64,000 bases of DNA from positions 7,688,001 to 7,752,000 of the forward strand of contig NC_088117.1 in the NCBI RefSeq assembly GCF_036370855.1. The letters are read 5' to 3'. The notes under the pieces were generated by a model. That model did no database searches. It saw nothing but the letters and a program-made list of their open reading frames with translations, and was not told the DNA's origin. Origin of the DNA: Dromaius novaehollandiae (Eukaryota; Chordata; Aves; Casuariiformes; Dromaiidae). Below are positions 24,341 to 38,748 of the stretch, in pieces (within the stretch, counting starts at the first letter, position 1; each line of letters begins with the position of its first letter). The position numbers and the translations under genes were made by a program.

Positions 24341-27300
24341 CTAGATAGCAGGCTCTGATCCCTGCTCATCATCTTCCATGTTCTGCTGCTCGCTTTGCTG
24401 CTGCTGCTGGAACTCCAGGCGGGTCTGGCGGTTGGACTCCAGCAGTTCTTTCAAGCAGGCGTGTAGATAATCGTTTTTCTCCTCCAGGTGATCCAAGCAG
24501 GAGTTGATCTGGTCTAGCATGGAGTTTATTGCTGCATATTCTAAAAGGAAGGGAAATGAGAGACTGAACAATGTAAGTACTATTACTGCAGTCAGTTAAG
24601 GCAGCAAGAGCTCTTGCAAAACATGCCTACAGCATTTTGGCCACGGCTTACCTGCCACAGGTTGGGGGAAGTAAAATGCAACTGAATCCTGCCTGTATTG
24701 TGTTCACTGATCAAATGAGACCAATTGGAAAGTGAGACTGGTAACAAGATCTAAGGCAAATAACCTGCGCACAGTGAAACGCGTTCCGGGCACATCCGAC
24801 AGCCTTTGATCTCTTGCACAAATAGCTGATCCCAGGCTGACGGCTAGTGTGCAGGGAGCCGCACTGCAACAGAACTAAATAAATCCCAAGGACAAGTTAG
24901 CCTTTTTAGCAGCTTTAGGGATCATCTTTCCTGATGAGGATGCAAGCATTTTGGCAGCATATGAGAGAGTTTACATTCTGTAAATTACTTGTTTAAGGCT
25001 TCCAGGCTGAGATGTGTCTCAAAAGGGCCTGGTTTGGATCGGACGGCCAAAACAGGAGAGCCATTACTGTGGCAGAAGCTGGGATGAGACCTAAAGATGC
25101 CAAGTAGCCACACCAGTTTCCAAAGTGAAGTAACTGTGGAACACCAAGTCCAACCACAGCATTTTCATACACCATTAAGACTCTGGGTATTTCAGGTTAA
25201 AACCAGAAGAAATTCCTTCAAAATGATCCTGTTAGATTTATGCAACCTAATAGACAAATCCAATATTGAAACTGAAGTTGGTTCCCTAGTTACAGTTTCT
25301 TATTTAAAGCGCTTGTTTCAAGTACAGAATTGTTAGCCTCAGTACAATGGCATTTCACAGCAATGTGTATTAGTAGTGTCTGTGTTAGCTGTGTTGTGAT
25401 AAAACACTTGCTTTCGGATTGCTCCAAGCAATATTCATGCAATCTTAGAGAAAAACAAAAAGCCACACTGGAAAACCAGACAAGATAAACCTCTGCTGAC
25501 AAGTTACTTAGGAACTGGAAATCTGGCATGAGCTGAAACCCCAGGGGTTACAGGAGACCTTGGGCAGAACTAGTCCCATATTCCCTTCTGAAGATGCCCA
25601 GGCTGAGCAAGTGCGGCAGGCAGGCATCAAGCTGTGCGATCGCAGGCTGAGATCTGTGGGGACTGTGGGCTGCAGGAGAGGAAGAGGAGCCTGTGTGAGT
25701 GGGACAAGCCCACACCTCACCCGCTCGGGCTGGCTGTTCTCCACGGCCTCCTCTGAGCAGCTGGGAGAGCATTAGAGCCAAGCGTAATGTGCACACAGCG
25801 CCTGGCTGGAACGGTGCTCTGAGCTAACGGAGAACATGGAGAAAATGAGGAGGAGGAGGAACTGCTCTGGGCACCGAGGGGTGAGGGCTGAGCCATCCCG
25901 AAAGCCCCTGAGCTCATGAGCCCAGCTTTGCCCCTGCTGGCTGCTGAGCCCTGATGCCCTTGTGGACAAAGTGCCCAGAGCCCCCTGCACCCACCAGACC
26001 TTTATGAATAAAGTCAATTACTTTTAAGTTATCATTTTCTAACTGGTGTCACACCAAGCCCGTACACACAGACTTTAGAATCTGTCTCAAGAGAACAGAC
26101 ATTGAGGTAAGTAAGGGGACCCAGCAGGATTTTACTGGGCATGATTTGCCTGTGGTGACTATCACTAGTCTGTGCAGTTGTGCTGCTTCCAAAGAGGGAA
26201 CCGACCCTGGGAACACATCAAGAAGGAGAGCGGAGGTGAGTGGTAGAGCTGGATGCTCTTTGAGAGAAGTTATTTCCACAGTTTACAGTATTCACAGTTT
26301 ATTTTTAAGAAAAACTGTGAATACTTAAGTATTAGTCATTTGCATTACTAATAGCTGAGGATGAATTTCATTGTAAGAGAATTGTCCTCCTTTTCTTTTG
26401 CTACTTTGATGGAGCCATTCAGAGCAGTGCTGCAGCCTTTAATTGCTTGGAGAAGTGCGTATGTGGCACTTAAGCATGTTTATAAGAGAAAATTTTGGCC
26501 TTGCAGGTATATGCAGAGGCGGTATTATGAGCAAGAGCAGAGCTGATGTCCTTCCATTTAAAAATGAATCTCACAAACATACTTTCCAAAAAAGTGGCAG
26601 TCATCAATATTTTGTAAATCCTGCTTCACAGTATATGATACCAGAATGTCCAGGAGTTACAGCTCTCCTTTCTTTAATACAGAATTTGCTCTATGTGTGA
26701 TGCAGCACATTCCAGTTAAATTGTGAGAAGATCTCAAGCAGATAGGATGACTACTTCTGACAAGAAAATAACATTATTCATCAACTTGGTCAAGGAGTCT
26801 GTAATCACAGCAGAAGCCTAATTGTTTTGGAGCCCAATGCTCAAGAAAAGGCTATAAAAATTGTGCAGCTTTGGGAAGTGGAGAATTTTTAACAATTTTA
26901 AAATAAGATATAAAAACAGTTAATTTGATTGCCTTCTGCTAGCTGCAAGCTTGATGTATTTTTGAGGACACTTAACCACCTCTCGCAACAAAGATGTTCA
27001 CCAGGAGCGTGGCAATCACATTTTTTACTTCTCTGCATTCTTATGGTAACAGTTGCCATGAAATAAGGTTTCCTGTTGGAGATCAAAGAAGTGACCCTGA
27101 GTTTTCCCTCAACTAAACCAGGAAATATCTACAGATCATTACAAATAGATAGTGTGCACAAAACCTCAGCTAATTACAAACAGAACAGCCTAATGTGGGG
27201 ACGATGTAAATCAGATTTAGTGACTTTCTCCATCACATCCGCCGCATCTCTTAGCTCTTCAAAAAGTTTGAAGCACAAATCCCCGTCGGATGATGCGGTG

Positions 27301-28226
27301 CCGTAACTGCTCCCGGGGTACCACAGCAAAAGAAATGCTCCTTCTGTCCCTGTGGGATGATCACCCAGAAAAATGAGGTTCACCTCGTTCAGGTTCGGGT
27401 CAGGTCTGTGCTTGCTGGAAACGCAGTGGTCTTTTGAGAAAGGGAAAGCAAAGCTCCCCTCTCCCCCACTTTCAAGAAGAGAGCAGCTATGTGCTTACTC
27501 TTCATAACATTTCTGCTGTGAAGAATGACCCGTACATACCCATTTGAGCTCCGCTATTTTCTCATTTCCTCCAACTGTTTTTTGTCTAACTGGGCAGGCC
27601 AGTATCAAAAATGTTCATACTAGGCATTGCAGAAATGGCTGAAAGTGGAATTTGCCAAGCTGACTGCACTAAACGCAGTTTTTCCACCCACGACTGCTTC
27701 ATCCAGATCCGCCCATGTGATCTCTCCTGCGGGTTCAAAATCTGAACATCCTTTTTCCTTGGCCATCGTGGCTTGTTTGCTAACAAAAGCACTGAATAAT
27801 CTTCTTTTCACAGAGAAAAAAAAAACACAAAGCAACATGCCAAGAGGTGCCATGCCGCACCGGGGGGAAGGAAGCATCTCCTCCGCCTTCGCGCGTGTGA
27901 CTGCCGAGGTGAGCAGGCGAGTCCCAGGGAGCGCTAGGCCAGGCTTCAAAAAACTAAGAAACAGCTCACTGACAAGCGCTAATCCCTGAGGCGGTGACCT
28001 GCAGCAACCTAGAGGAAGGCGCAGCCTGTGATCAGTGCAAACAAGGCGCGGCGGAGACGGGCGCGCGGCGGGGACGCGGCCTCCCCGGGCGCAAAGCCAG
28101 GCGCGGCGGCCCGGCCGGACACCGCGGCCCTCACGCACCTTCCTCCCCGAAGCTGTCCCCGTCGTCGTCGTCGTCCCGCCCGGCGGCGCCCGCCGCCACG
28201 TGCGGCTCCCCGTTAGGCCCCGACAT
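24341..28226 (-). CDS. BBLN: BBLN (C9orf16), bublin coiled-coil protein
   Basis: Small conserved coiled-coil protein; its nematode orthologue BBLN-1 organises intermediate filaments at the intestinal lumen. Two coding exons were read on the minus strand: 28226-28139 (88 nt) and 24540-24341 (200 nt), giving 95 aa against about 83 in human. The N-terminus MSGPNGEPH matches human MSGPNGD, followed by a run of five aspartates encoded by a GAC repeat. The core from [24 protein letters not shown] through [13 protein letters not shown] (about residues 30-73) is almost identical to human and predicts one helix. The tail differs: a Q-rich stretch and then an acidic end, longer than in mammals. The splice phase (G|AA at glutamate) is intact. 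The 3.6-kb intron 1 contains a second candidate gene (27174-27766). Confidence 0.93.
24541..27173 (-). other. BBLN intron 1, distal part
   Basis: Intronic sequence without supported exons. The segment 25530-25960 is moderately GC-rich, with short GGA runs and open frames in several phases that look compositional. A perfect 14-bp inverted repeat is listed separately. No known RNA gene or transposon was recognised. Confidence 0.55.
26287..26325. repeat. Perfect 14-bp inverted repeat (hairpin)
   Basis: AGTATTCACAGTTT at 26287-26300 is the exact reverse complement of 26312-26325, with an 11-nt A/T-rich loop. It could fold as a stable hairpin in RNA from either strand or be the remnant of a terminal-inverted-repeat element. 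No flanking target duplication is obvious. Confidence 0.85.
27174..27766 (-). CDS. Candidate two-exon gene nested in BBLN intron 1, unknown protein
   Basis: I do not recognise this gene. Exon A (27766-27621) starts with an ATG in strong context (ACGATGG) and reads [25 protein letters not shown] donor at 27620 leaves two bases, TA. The acceptor TTTCCAG at 27415 supplies C, so exon B (27414-27174) continues in frame through [15 protein letters not shown] and [18 protein letters not shown] to a TAA. Total 387 nt, 128 aa, with mixed composition, no low complexity, no signal peptide and no membrane segment. The donor has A rather than G at its last exonic base. A pyrimidine tract with AAAAG just upstream of exon A may mean a further 5' exon, possibly from the shared CpG island. 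It could instead be an alternative BBLN-locus transcript, or chance. Confidence 0.4.
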
Positions 28227-28251
28227 GGCGCTGCGACGCCGCGACGGCGCG

Positions 28252-28343
28252 ATGGAACGCTCGCGGGCCGCGTTGGAACGCGTTGGGACGCCCGGACCGC
28301 GCGTGGGGAGGCGTTGGAATGTCCCGGCGCCGCGTTGGAACGC
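28252..28343. repeat. Five degenerate copies of a GCGTTGGAACGC motif
   Basis: Copies at 28252-28260 (partial), 28270-28281, 28280-28291, 28311-28322 and 28332-28343 follow GCGTTGGAACGC with one or two changes; the second and third overlap. The array lies 26-117 bp upstream of the BBLN start codon, in the promoter or 5' UTR. The regular spacing suggests either local duplication or clustered protein-binding sites. Confidence 0.8.
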
Positions 28344-28389
28344 CGGGGGCGGGGCGCCCGCTGAGCGCGGCGGGGCGCCGGAGCGCTGG

Positions 28390-28394
28390 CCAAT
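28390..28394. promoter_or_regulatory. BBLN: CCAAT box of the BBLN promoter
   Basis: CCAATGGGAG on the plus strand (ATTGG towards BBLN) lies 164 bp upstream of the BBLN start codon in an otherwise GC-rich context. This is the usual setting of an NF-Y site. It supports a TATA-less promoter starting transcription between here and the start codon. Confidence 0.5.
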
Positions 28395-28489
28395 GGGAGA
28401 GCTCCGCGCGCCGCTCGTCACGCAGCCCGGCCGCCCGGCGCGGGGGTAAAGCCTGCGGTTAGGGACAGGGCGCGCGGCGGGCGGTTCGC

Positions 28490-28516
28490 GGGCGGGCGGG
28501 CGGGCGGGCGGGAGGG
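28490..28516 (+). repeat. GGGC tandem tract, G-quadruplex-prone
   Basis: Six tandem GGGC-type units are followed by GGAGGGG, giving at least four G-triplets separated by single bases. This meets the simple G-quadruplex rule on the plus strand. It lies in the divergent BBLN-PTGES2 promoter region. Confidence 0.8.
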
Positions 28517-29336
28517 GTAGCCCCGCAGCCGCCGTTTCCGCGGTGCTTTCCCCAAAGACGAAGCTGTCTGCTGGCTCGCCCTGCCCCGCCGCCGCGGGTA
28601 CCCGGCGCAGCGGCGACGCCACCGATGCTTGTCCCCCGCGAGGACTTTTACTGCGCTGCGCAGCGAGGCTGCCCCTGCGCGCCGCCCTCCCCTTTCGCCG
28701 TGAGGAGCCGCGCAGCCGTTGGCCCGCGGCAGGTGGGTCGGGCCGCCCCGAGGTCACATTCAAATCTCCCCTTCCTCGAGGGAACAAGCGCAATTTGCTT
28801 TGCCTTTCCTTATCATTGGCCCGACCCGGGGGGTTCTGATCGCTGCGTGATTCTCGACCCCGGGGAGCGGTCTAGGGACGAAAATAACTTGCAATTAGGG
28901 CACGCAGTTGAGCGGCGCTCCTGAGGTAAACCTGCTTTGAGAGCTCCCTAATTAAGCGGGTATCGGGGGCGAAGACGAAAGGAAAGGTCACGTCCTGATT
29001 TAACGCTGCAGCCAGTTCTTAGCGTGTCTTTAGCGTAACCCAGCTGCGCGCTGCTGAGCTGGAGCCCGCGTTAATGCCCCAAAGAGGGGAAGTGAACATT
29101 AACATCAGGAAGATTATGCGTCTAATCGTTGGTTTTGTCACCGGAGAAGCTCCCTACAGCAAGGTGCCCCGCGCCTGTGGATTTCACAGCGCTTCACAAG
29201 GCAGGGGTGTTGCTGTATTGATTTACCAAGCACGAAAGCGCCATTTTTGGGGGGGGGTGCGCCCCTCCCCGAGGCGGCGCGGTCCCTTTAAGGCCCCCCC
29301 CCCCGGCGCCCGCCCGCGCCGCGCCGTGCCGGGAAG

Positions 29337-34384
<5,048 letters not shown>

Positions 34385-35563
34385 TGTCGACTACACCTGC
34401 CTTCCTGAAATACTTGCATGGAAAAAGCTTCAGAAGGAAAGGCATTTCATTTTTTAACAGTTTAAAGTGGGCTGGTCACACCTCATGGATGGACATGCAG
34501 GCACACGGACTGTCCCATTTAGAGCAGTAAGTCTCAGCAGAAGGGATCCAGATGTGCATAAGCTCAGATATGATATTTAGAAGGACGGAGACAGGTGAAA
34601 AGGGTCTGGACATTGCTGTCTTCTGCAGTTCAATCCAAGCTTCTCCTTTACAGCAAACAGGCTGCTTCTAGGTGAGAGCCATGCTCAGAGCAGGTTGCTG
34701 TGAAAGCAAGCTGCTCTCTTGACTATAAATGTCACAGCCATATCAAATATGATATGCCTGAGCAGCTTTTGCTTCAGGCTTGTCTTCCTCCACTCATCCA
34801 TATCACCTTAAAATGTTTTCCTGACTGAGGCACTGGATACTAGTTTTTTAACTGACAATTTTTCCTGCAATAGAATCCTGCAAGCCTAGTGCTGTAGGAA
34901 CTGCAGGAGCCCACGGTACTGGGAGAGGCGTCTTTCCTATGGCAGAAAAGATGCTGCACTCTACAGATTGTATGCTTTTGCTCTTCCACGTGAACGGTTC
35001 TTTCATACCTGATTCCGCGTGGTCTGCGAGGAAAAAGGCCTGCTTCTCTTTATGTGCCCTATGCAGTTTTTGTGAATTCTTACCTTATTGTTTTGCCCAG
35101 AGAGCACACCCTGCCCCGAAGAATCACTAATGCACAGGAATTATTTATCTTGCAAAAAATCTCCCTGGAAGTACCCCTGAAAATCAGTTTGTTTCTGTTC
35201 TGGAAAGAACAGGATTAAGAGAAACCTATGTGCCTGGGGACTTTCCAGATGTTTCGTAATGCAAAACTGTAACAGAGGATTTGCTGTTGGAGCAACTGGC
35301 ATAGGGCTGTCACTAGGTACTGCCATGCAACGTGAATTCTCCTGAGCTCTACGAGCTAGAAAGGCCTGGTGTCTTTGTGAGAGGCGATGTAGGCTTGAAA
35401 GTGAGTGATCCTCTCTGCAGCCTGAGGCTTAAACTTCCTTAATTATCAGCCGAATTAGCAGTTCTGATTTCCCCAAAGAACGGGGGATGCCTTTTAAAGA
35501 AACTGGTGCTTGGAGAAATTATGAGTGCAGCTGAAATCTGTCTGCAAAAGAGGTATTTGCACT

Positions 35564-35577
35564 GGGGGGGGGGGGGG
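35564..35577 (+). repeat. G14 homopolymer run
   Basis: Fourteen consecutive G lie in the PTGES2-ODF2 spacer, followed 30 bp later by a T-run. Such a run can form a quadruplex by itself and is also prone to sequencing and assembly error. Confidence 0.85.
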
Positions 35578-35753
35578 CTTTATTTTGTGTAAGAATGGAT
35601 GTTGAGGGTTTTTTTTTTTTTTCCCCGAATATACAGAATGACTAGAGGTAGCAGCAGGATAATTAACTACAAAATCAATTAGGGAGGGAAGAAAGATGCT
35701 GTGTGCAGTAAAAACAGCTCTTGGTGTTGCCTTGTGACTCACTAGACTTGCTT

Positions 35754-35759
35754 ATTAAA
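35754..35759 (+). promoter_or_regulatory. PTGES2: Likely PTGES2 poly(A) signal
   Basis: ATTAAA is followed by GT-containing sequence. It is the only plausible hexamer between the PTGES2 stop and the ODF2 CpG island. Confidence 0.45.
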
Positions 35760-35839
35760 GCTGTCCTGTACCGAAAGCCGTTTTCCCTGGTATCAAAAGC
35801 ACAAAGTCCAAGTCCATACGTCCAGTTCCCCCAAGTACG

Positions 35840-36480
35840 GCGGGGGGAGAGCCCTTCACGGGGAATTGCGGTCAGGTGGCGGTGCAGAGGGGGGGCGGGG
35901 GGGGGGGGGGGCCAGGCCGCGGCCCGGGCGGGGCCGGCGTGCGTTGCCATGGCGCCGGGGCGGCGGCCTTGTGAGGCGGGGCCGCGTCACGAGGGCGTTT
36001 GAATCGCCCAATGGCGGAGCCGCGGGCGGTGGCGCGGCGGCTCCCCCGGAAGTGCGGCGGCGGCGCCCGCTGCCCCTGGTGCTGCCTCCCGCCGCCCGCC
36101 TCGCCCCGGCTGCGGGGTCTCCATGGCAGCCTCGCCGTCGACGCCGAGGACCTCCTGAGGCGGCGGCTGCGGGCCTCGCTCGGCTCTGCACGGTGAGCGG
36201 GCTGGGGAGGGCCGCCCCCTCCTCCCCTCCCCCCGTGCCTTGCGGCCGCTCGCCGCCGCTTCGGCCGTTGGGGCGCCGCTGTCTCCGGCGGGCCCGCCCG
36301 GGCGGTGCGTGCCGAGCAGGCGAGCGCTGAACCCTCCTGGGGAGGCCGAGGGGAGAGCTCCGGGTCTGCCCCTTGCCCTGCGCTCGGGCCTGTCGGTGTG
36401 TGACCGGTAGCCGGGCAGCGAGCAGCCGGGCGGGTCCCCGCGGCGCTGGTTACGCTGCTCCGCCGCTGGACGGAGCTGAA
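35840..36480 (+). promoter_or_regulatory. ODF2: CpG-island core promoter of ODF2
   Basis: Dense CpG island. Over 70 bp it shows a CRE half-site CGTCA (35985-35989), a cell-cycle homology region TTTGAA (35998-36003), a CCAAT box (36008-36012) and a perfect ETS/GABP site CCGGAAGTG (36046-36054). G7 and G15 runs (35889-35911) lie just upstream. CHR and CCAAT elements are typical of G2/M cell-cycle promoters, which would suit a centriole-appendage gene. Their closeness to the ATG at 36011 implies that transcription may start downstream of that ATG. Confidence 0.65.
36011..36192 (+). CDS. ODF2: ODF2 first exon, possible N-terminal extension
   Basis: From ATG at 36011 the frame stays open for 60 codons to a strong donor (CACG|GTGAGC) and ends in phase 2. 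That phase joins in frame to either of two downstream exons, 37860-37944 or 38703-38856. The translation is arginine/alanine-rich and not similar to human ODF2, and a CCAAT box overlaps the ATG. This exon may therefore be 5' UTR rather than coding. A second ATG at 36123 gives only an 11-codon upstream frame ending in TGA. Confidence 0.35.
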
Positions 36481-37859
36481 CCTGCCGAATGGTGACTCCG
36501 GTTTTAACGGTTCAGTAACACTCGTGTAACGGCCCAGTATGGGCAGCCTCGCTCCGGACTAGCAAACGCTTTCTGTTGCTATTTCTGATTCTGAAGTAGC
36601 ACACTAATTACCGAGATCGTTTATCCTTTTCCCACCAACACGCAGAATAGGATGTTTCCGACTGCTTTTCTGGCACTCGTTGTCCTGGTGTTTATGTAGC
36701 CCTCCTTTCCTGTCAGGTCAATTAACTGCAGTAATGAGCATATAGGGACAGTAGCATTATGTGCTTTTCTCTGTTGCACTAATAACTCTCATTTAAGTGA
36801 AGCTCTTAATAATTTTGATTATGCTGAAGGTTCCTCATTTGATGCCTGTTGTTGCTAGACTACTTGACTTAGTAATCAAAACTTAAAACTTTAACAAAAA
36901 CAGATGCAATATTATTAGTTTTACTTGCAGCGGGTTATCACAGGAACCTTGGCAAGCTGAAAAATTAATCAATGAACTATAACAAATGATACGATCTAGC
37001 AAAGATATTGTACAGAAACCTGCTTTACCCACAGGTAGTGCTTTACTTGTAACACTGTTGTTCTTATGTAGCAAATTGTGAACCAGCGGTTCCCTAATAC
37101 CAGCTAGCTAAGGCTGTTTTCCTGTGTGTTGTGTGTCCTACATCCTACTCTAACTCTGCTTTGTCGTCCTCCCCATGCAAACTAGTCCTTTGGGCTCCCT
37201 CTTCCATCGCTGTCGTTTCAAGTCCTGTAAGTACTAGCAGGAAAGAAGCTGCTTATGCTGTAGCTGAGCACAGTTTGGTGGATGCTGATTAGCCGTTTGG
37301 AGCAGTTTATTTGTGGGCAATACAGCCCTGAGGACTCGCATTGCAGGCTTTCCTTCAGCAGGAGCACTAATTTGGATCCATCTCAGCCTACAAAACTGTA
37401 TAAAAGTAGACTGAATACAAGCCCCTACGTTTCTCTCAAGTTTTGCAGAATTGGTTGACGATGCCAGAAGTTATCGAGGATGCGTGGTTTGGGAGGGAAG
37501 GGAGATGGACAGGTGCCCTAGAACTGTTTAAACCTTGTTTCCTTACAAAACTAGTTAAAAATTGCACTTACAATTTGAAGGTCTTTAATTGTTGGAGTAA
37601 GGTTACCTTGTGTCATTGTACAAAAACACTTTCCATCATTTAAAACGACTTTCATCAGCAGAACGTAAGTAATGATAATCTCAGCTCTTCTCTCATCCTG
37701 TGCTTGTCAGACGGAGGATGCGCTGACACACTAGCTCTTGTTTAGGCTTGTACCTTTGATGTGTTTGAGCCTGCATGTTGCCTTATAGTGAAAGGAACAG
37801 GGATGCTCAGAAACTGGCACCTTTTTCTATTAGCAGTCATTCTGTTATTTCTGTATCAG

Positions 37860-37944
37860 GTTTCCCTCACCCATCAAGAATGAAGTGACTTCAATCTCTG
37901 CACAGAGAACACTGTCAAGAGGATCTGAAAATCTGACAATAACT
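37860..37944 (+). CDS. ODF2: ODF2 alternative 5' exon (FPSPIKNEVTSIS form)
   Basis: An 85-nt exon with phases 2 to 0 reads FPSPIKNEVTSIS, then RTLSRG and NLTIT. It matches the N-terminal part of the human 829-aa isoform (RFPSCGKNGVTSLT, then SVTVT), which joins directly to KSHKRGMKGD. Here it would join exon 40605 or 40608 (KHKQKTKGD). It must be skipped when 38703-38856 is used in frame. With exon 36011-36192 in front, the protein would be 875 aa. Confidence 0.75.
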
Positions 37945-38748
37945 GTAAGTAATCATACCTAGGCTGACAAGAAACTTTTTGCCAGAATCAGGTTAGTGCC
38001 GCTAGTGGATTTTTGTAAGATTTGCAATTGCTTTACATTAAAGAATGATAATCTCAAACAAACCAAAGGATCATGCTTAAAACTGATTACTTTAACCTTG
38101 CGTTTCCAGGCTTCTCTATTTTGTGTTAGGCACTGAGTAAGGTAGTGCATGCAATTAATGTGTGAATTTGTAAATACATGCATCACTGAGAAATAATATG
38201 AACAACAAAAAAAAAGTCTGCTGTGATCCAAAAGCTTTTAAGCATTTGTTTAACTTCAAAAAGATTGTTTGAAATTAAGCACACATGAAAGAGTTTACTG
38301 GTTCAGGGATGTAGGATGCAAAGATCTGATGGTTTCCTGATAATTTTTGTTAACTAAACTGTGAAATTAATTCTTCCCTGCCCCATAACATTTCTGTTCA
38401 GGAATCAGATGGTGTTGGTTACCAGAGCTCTTGATTTGCTTACTTACTTTTAAAACTTTGAACGCCAATGACTCTTGCAGGCACCTTCTTTCAGTCTAAC
38501 TGTAGTTTGATAACCATGTTAAAAGTGGATAATACCAGAAGCTGAGAAATAATTTGTATTATTCCTAATTTTACTGCAGAACAGCATGCAGTTCAAAATG
38601 GCAGATGCTACTGAAAGGAAGCTCAAGCTTTAGCCAAGGCTGGCCATTGTTGCTCTCTGCCACACAGGGAAATGTTGTTATTTCCAGTTTCCTTATTCAC
38701 AGGTTTCCTTTCACTGTATTGCCCTTTCCCGTGTGTGGGAGAAGAGCC

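Larger units (their letters stand above)
34385..35830 (+). other. PTGES2 3' UTR and spacer before ODF2
   Basis: No coding exon was recognised between the PTGES2 stop codon and the ODF2 island. The first canonical or common poly(A) hexamer seen is ATTAAA at 35754-35759, which would make a 3' UTR of about 1.4 kb reaching almost to the ODF2 promoter. An earlier non-canonical site cannot be excluded. A G14 run and a T-run lie at 35564-35577 and 35609-35622. Confidence 0.5.

Noticed and set aside
28131-28793. 220-codon minus-strand open frame including the BBLN first exon
   Set aside because: Only the part from 28226 down, starting MSGPNG, is BBLN. The upstream extension is GC-island composition and lies in the promoter or 5' UTR.
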